A stretch of DNA of 13,203 bases from the NCBI GenBank assembly GCA_003250175.1, contig QKHD01000233.1, positions 1-13,203 on the forward strand, in the 5' to 3' direction. This document shows, piece after piece, positions 10,752 to 13,203 of this stretch. Position 1 is the stretch's first letter; every line of letters starts with the position of its first letter. The notes below the pieces were generated by a model that was given only the letters and a program-made list of their open reading frames with translations, did no database searches and was not told the DNA's origin. Made by a program: the position numbers and the translations under genes. This DNA is from Helicobacteraceae bacterium (lineage in GTDB: Bacteria > Campylobacterota > Campylobacteria > Campylobacterales > SZUA-545).

Positions 10752-13203
10752 GGTTTCGTAATCACCTTCCGGATCAAACTCGTCTTCTTCATCTTCACGT
10801 GGGCAGAGTGCAATGCTGACGACGCGGTCTCGGTCGTCGACGGAGACAATCTTCACGCCGCTGGTGTTTCGGCCCGCTTTGCGGATCGTTTCCATATCGA
10901 CGCGGATCATTTTGCCCTTGGCGGTCAGTGCCATGAGCTCCATATTTTCTTCGTTAATGACGACACCGGCCATGTTGCCGGTTTTTTCTGTCAGCTTCAT
11001 GCTGATAACGCCTTTGCCGGCTCGTGACTGCAAACGATAGGCATCCGCCGTGGTGCGCTTGCCGATACCGCGTTCGCTGACGGTGAGCAGCTCTTCTTCG
11101 TCGTTAAAGATAACATTGGCACCGACAACCTTGTCGTTGTCGTTTTTAAATTTGATCGCCGTGACACCGCGGGCCGTTCGGCCGATGTTGCGGACTTCGT
11201 CAACTTTAAATTTGATACACATACCGGTGTAGGTGATAACAAAGAAGGTCTCCGCTTTTTTGCTGACGATTTTTGCAGTGACCAGCTCATCGTCATCATC
11301 CAGGGTGATGGCACGTACGCCGACACTTCGGATGTTGCTGTATTCGCTGAGTTGTGTCTTTTTGATGATCCCGTTTTTCGTAAAGAAGGCGAGGGATTTC
11401 TCTTCGCTGAAATCGCTGGTCGGGATGATCGCCTTGATCTCTTCATCGGGCTGGAGTTTGATCAGATTGACGATTGCTTTGCCTTTTGCCTGTCGGCTAC
11501 CCTCCGGAATTCGATAAACCTTGAGCCAGTAGAGCTGACCACGGTTGGTGACGATCATCAGGGTATCGTGGGTGTTGGCCACGAAGAACTTCTCAATAAA
11601 GTCATCTTCGTAGGTGGTCACGGCTACTTTGCCTTTGCCGCCACGTTTTTGCTTATCGTAGGATTTGATATTAACCCGTTTGATATAGCCGCGGTGGGTG
11701 ATGGTAACAACCATCGGTTCGTTGGCAATGAGGTCTTCGATATCGATATCGTCGTAATCTTCCACGATTTCGGTCAGACGCTTCTGGGTATATTTTTCCT
11801 TGATTTCGTCAAACTCTTTTTTGATTTCGTCGCGAAGCAGGTCGTCGCTTTTGAGGATCGCTTCGAGGCGGGCGATCTCTTTGAGGAGTTCCTGGTATTC
11901 GTTTTCGATCTTGTCGCGTTCCAGGCCGGTCAGACGCTGCAGACGCATATCGAGGATCGCCTGGGTCTGAATGTCACTCAGACCAAAGCGGGCTTTGAGT
12001 GCCTCTTTCGCTTCCGCACCGTCTTTGCTGGCGCGGATCAGGGCAACGATCTCATCGATGTTATCCAGGGCGATTTTGAGACCTTCTAGGATATGGGCGC
12101 GAGCTTTGGCCTTCTCCAGATCAAAAATCGTTCGTCGGATAATGACGGTTTTGCGGTGGGCCAGGAAGTGGTTGAGCACTTCGATCAGGTTAAGAACCTT
12201 GGGCTCTTTATTGACGATCGCCAGCATGATAATCCCGAAGGTCGTGGACATGTTGGTGGATTTGTAGAGGTTGTTCAGGACGATCTCGCTCATCGCTTCA
12301 CGTTTGAGTTCGATGACGACACGCATACCCTCACGGTCGGATTCGTCGCGTACTTCGCTGATCCCTTCGATCTGCTTCTCTTTAACCAGCTCGGCGATCT
12401 GTTCGATCAGCTTGGCTTTGTTCACTTGGTAGGGCAGCTCATCGATAATAATGGCCTCTTTTTTGCCGACCTGCTCCAAGTGGGTTTTAGCCCGTACTTT
12501 GATACGTCCGCGACCGGTCTGGTAGGCGTCCTGAATCCCTTTTTTCCCGAAAATAATCCCGCCTGTCGGGAAGTCCGGACCTTGAACCATATCGCAGATA
12601 TCGTCGTATTCGGCCTTGGGATTATCGATCAGGTGGTAGAGCGCTTCAAGGATCTCATTAAGGTTATGGGGTGGGATGTTAGTCGCCATACCGACCGCAA
12701 TCCCGCTGGAGCCGTTGATCAGCAGGTTGGGAATACGGGAAGGCATAACATCCGGTTCTTCGACGCTGGCGTCGTAGTTGGGGATGAAGTCAACCGTGTC
12801 TTTATCGATATCACGGAGAATCTCTTCGCTCATGGAGGTCATACGGGCTTCCGTATAACGCATGGCCGCCGCGTTGTCGCCGTCGATGGAACCGAAGTTC
12901 CCCTGGCCGTCTACCAGCGGTACCCGCATGGAGAAAGGCTGGGCCATACGAACCAGTGCGTCATAAACTGCGGAGTCACCATGGGGGTGGTACTTACCGA
13001 TAACGTCCCCGACGATACGGGCGGACTTTTTATAGGGTGCTCTTGGGCTGAGGTTGAGTTCGTTCATGGCGTAGAGAATACGTCGGTGAACCGGTTTCAA
13101 ACCGTCCCGGACATCTGGAAGGGCACGGCCGATAATGACACTCATGGAGTAGTCAAGATAGCTGTCCTTGAGGGTGTCGTCAATCCCTATCTGTTGGATC
13201 TCT
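10740..13203 (-). CDS. gyrA: DNA gyrase subunit A (partial, first codons outside window)
   Basis: GyrA cuts and rejoins DNA in the A2B2 gyrase that introduces negative supercoils. The frame stays open to the right edge: 19 residues are visible before the internal Met at 13145, ending SYLDYS as in Campylobacter GyrA, so only about ten are missing. Numbering from that Met: GRALPDVRDGLKPVHRRIL (6-24), the quinolone region HPHGDSAVYD (53-62) with Ser58 and Asp62 matching E. coli Ser83 and Asp87, and the DNA-cleaving Tyr97 in AAMRYTEARM. The GyrA box QKRGGKG (499-505) identifies gyrase rather than ParC. Beta-pinwheel repeats follow, and then a very acidic tail starting near CPREDEEDE. Visible length is 820 residues, against about 860-875 in C. 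jejuni and E. coli. Confidence 0.98.
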   Translation of the reverse strand, partial: EIQQIGIDDTLKDSYLDYSMSVIIGRALPDVRDGLKPVHRRILYAMNELNLSPRAPYKKSARIVGDVIGKYHPHGDSAVYDALVRMAQPFSMRVPLVDGQGNFGSIDGDNAAAMRYTEARMTSMSEEILRDIDKDTVDFIPNYDASVEEPDVMPSRIPNLLINGSSGIAVGMATNIPPHNLNEILEALYHLIDNPKAEYDDICDMVQGPDFPTGGIIFGKKGIQDAYQTGRGRIKVRAKTHLEQVGKKEAIIIDELPYQVNKAKLIEQIAELVKEKQIEGISEVRDESDREGMRVVIELKREAMSEIVLNNLYKSTNMSTTFGIIMLAIVNKEPKVLNLIEVLNHFLAHRKTVIIRRTIFDLEKAKARAHILEGLKIALDNIDEIVALIRASKDGAEAKEALKARFGLSDIQTQAILDMRLQRLTGLERDKIENEYQELLKEIARLEAILKSDDLLRDEIKKEFDEIKEKYTQKRLTEIVEDYDDIDIEDLIANEPMVVTITHRGYIKRVNIKSYDKQKRGGKGKVAVTTYEDDFIEKFFVANTHDTLMIVTNRGQLYWLKVYRIPEGSRQAKGKAIVNLIKLQPDEEIKAIIPTSDFSEEKSLAFFTKNGIIKKTQLSEYSNIRSVGVRAITLDDDDELVTAKIVSKKAETFFVITYTGMCIKFKVDEVRNIGRTARGVTAIKFKNDNDKVVGANVIFNDEEELLTVSERGIGKRTTADAYRLQSRAGKGVISMKLTEKTGNMAGVVINEENMELMALTAKGKMIRVDMETIRKAGRNTSGVKIVSVDDRDRVVSIALCPREDEEDEFDPEGDYETGAE

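Noticed and set aside
11352..12089. 245-codon open frame antisense to gyrA
   Set aside because: It lies wholly within gyrA, with a Phe/Asp/Val-rich composition typical of reverse-frame shadows, and has no motif or operon context.

Overview
The window is an ordinary, densely packed chromosomal segment, probably from a member of Campylobacterota (Epsilonproteobacteria). By eye the base composition is balanced, near half G+C. The order pseudouridine synthase - ffh - rpsP - khpA - rimM - trmD - rplS matches my memory of the Campylobacter jejuni layout. The Ffh, TrmD and GyrA sequences, a short (about 420 residue) Pgi and a sigma-54 site of the Campylobacter/Helicobacter type all agree. The composition is too GC-rich for Campylobacter or Helicobacter and would suit an environmental chemolithotroph (Sulfurovaceae, Nitratifractor or Hydrogenimonas-like). 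That finer placement is inference.

Layout. (1) 1-685, minus: 5' three quarters of pyrB (aspartate carbamoyltransferase), running off the left edge. (2) 798-1979, plus: an outer-membrane lipoprotein of the CsgG family with an insertion and a C-terminal extension. (3) 1985-2022: a bidirectional terminator between converging transcripts. (4) 2051-5466, minus: ffh-rpsP-khpA-rimM-trmD-rplS, a translation and protein-targeting operon whose last five genes all overlap end to start, behind a promoter with a perfect -10. (5) 5568-6299, minus: RluA-family pseudouridine synthase. (6) 6300-6525: a 226 bp stretch that holds an unlisted 24-codon membrane-peptide ORF with a strong ribosome binding site, a candidate promoter, and a perfect 14-bp-arm palindrome against the promoter's -35. 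(7) 6526-7506, minus: an MnmA/ThiI-like PP-loop protein, divergent from (8) 7597-10060, plus: pgi and an NDH-2-like flavoprotein that overlap by 14 nt. (9) 10093-10668, minus: an exported LPP20/FlgP-like protein behind a near-consensus sigma-54 promoter. (10) 10740-right edge, minus: gyrA, lacking only its first few codons.

How they work together. The ffh operon couples ribosome parts (bS16, bL19), ribosome maturation (RimM), tRNA m1G37 methylation (TrmD), an RNA-binding protein (KhpA) and co-translational targeting (Ffh). The flanking pseudouridine synthase and PP-loop protein also look like RNA modification enzymes. pgi-ndh is central carbon and respiratory metabolism. The CsgG-like lipoprotein and the sigma-54-driven LPP20 protein belong to envelope families with flagellar relatives (FlgT-like and FlgP-like).

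I see no mobile element, CRISPR array, tRNA or rRNA, and no new multi-gene system. The best leads are the sigma-54-driven FlgP-like gene, and the 24-residue membrane peptide with its palindromic operator-like sequence.
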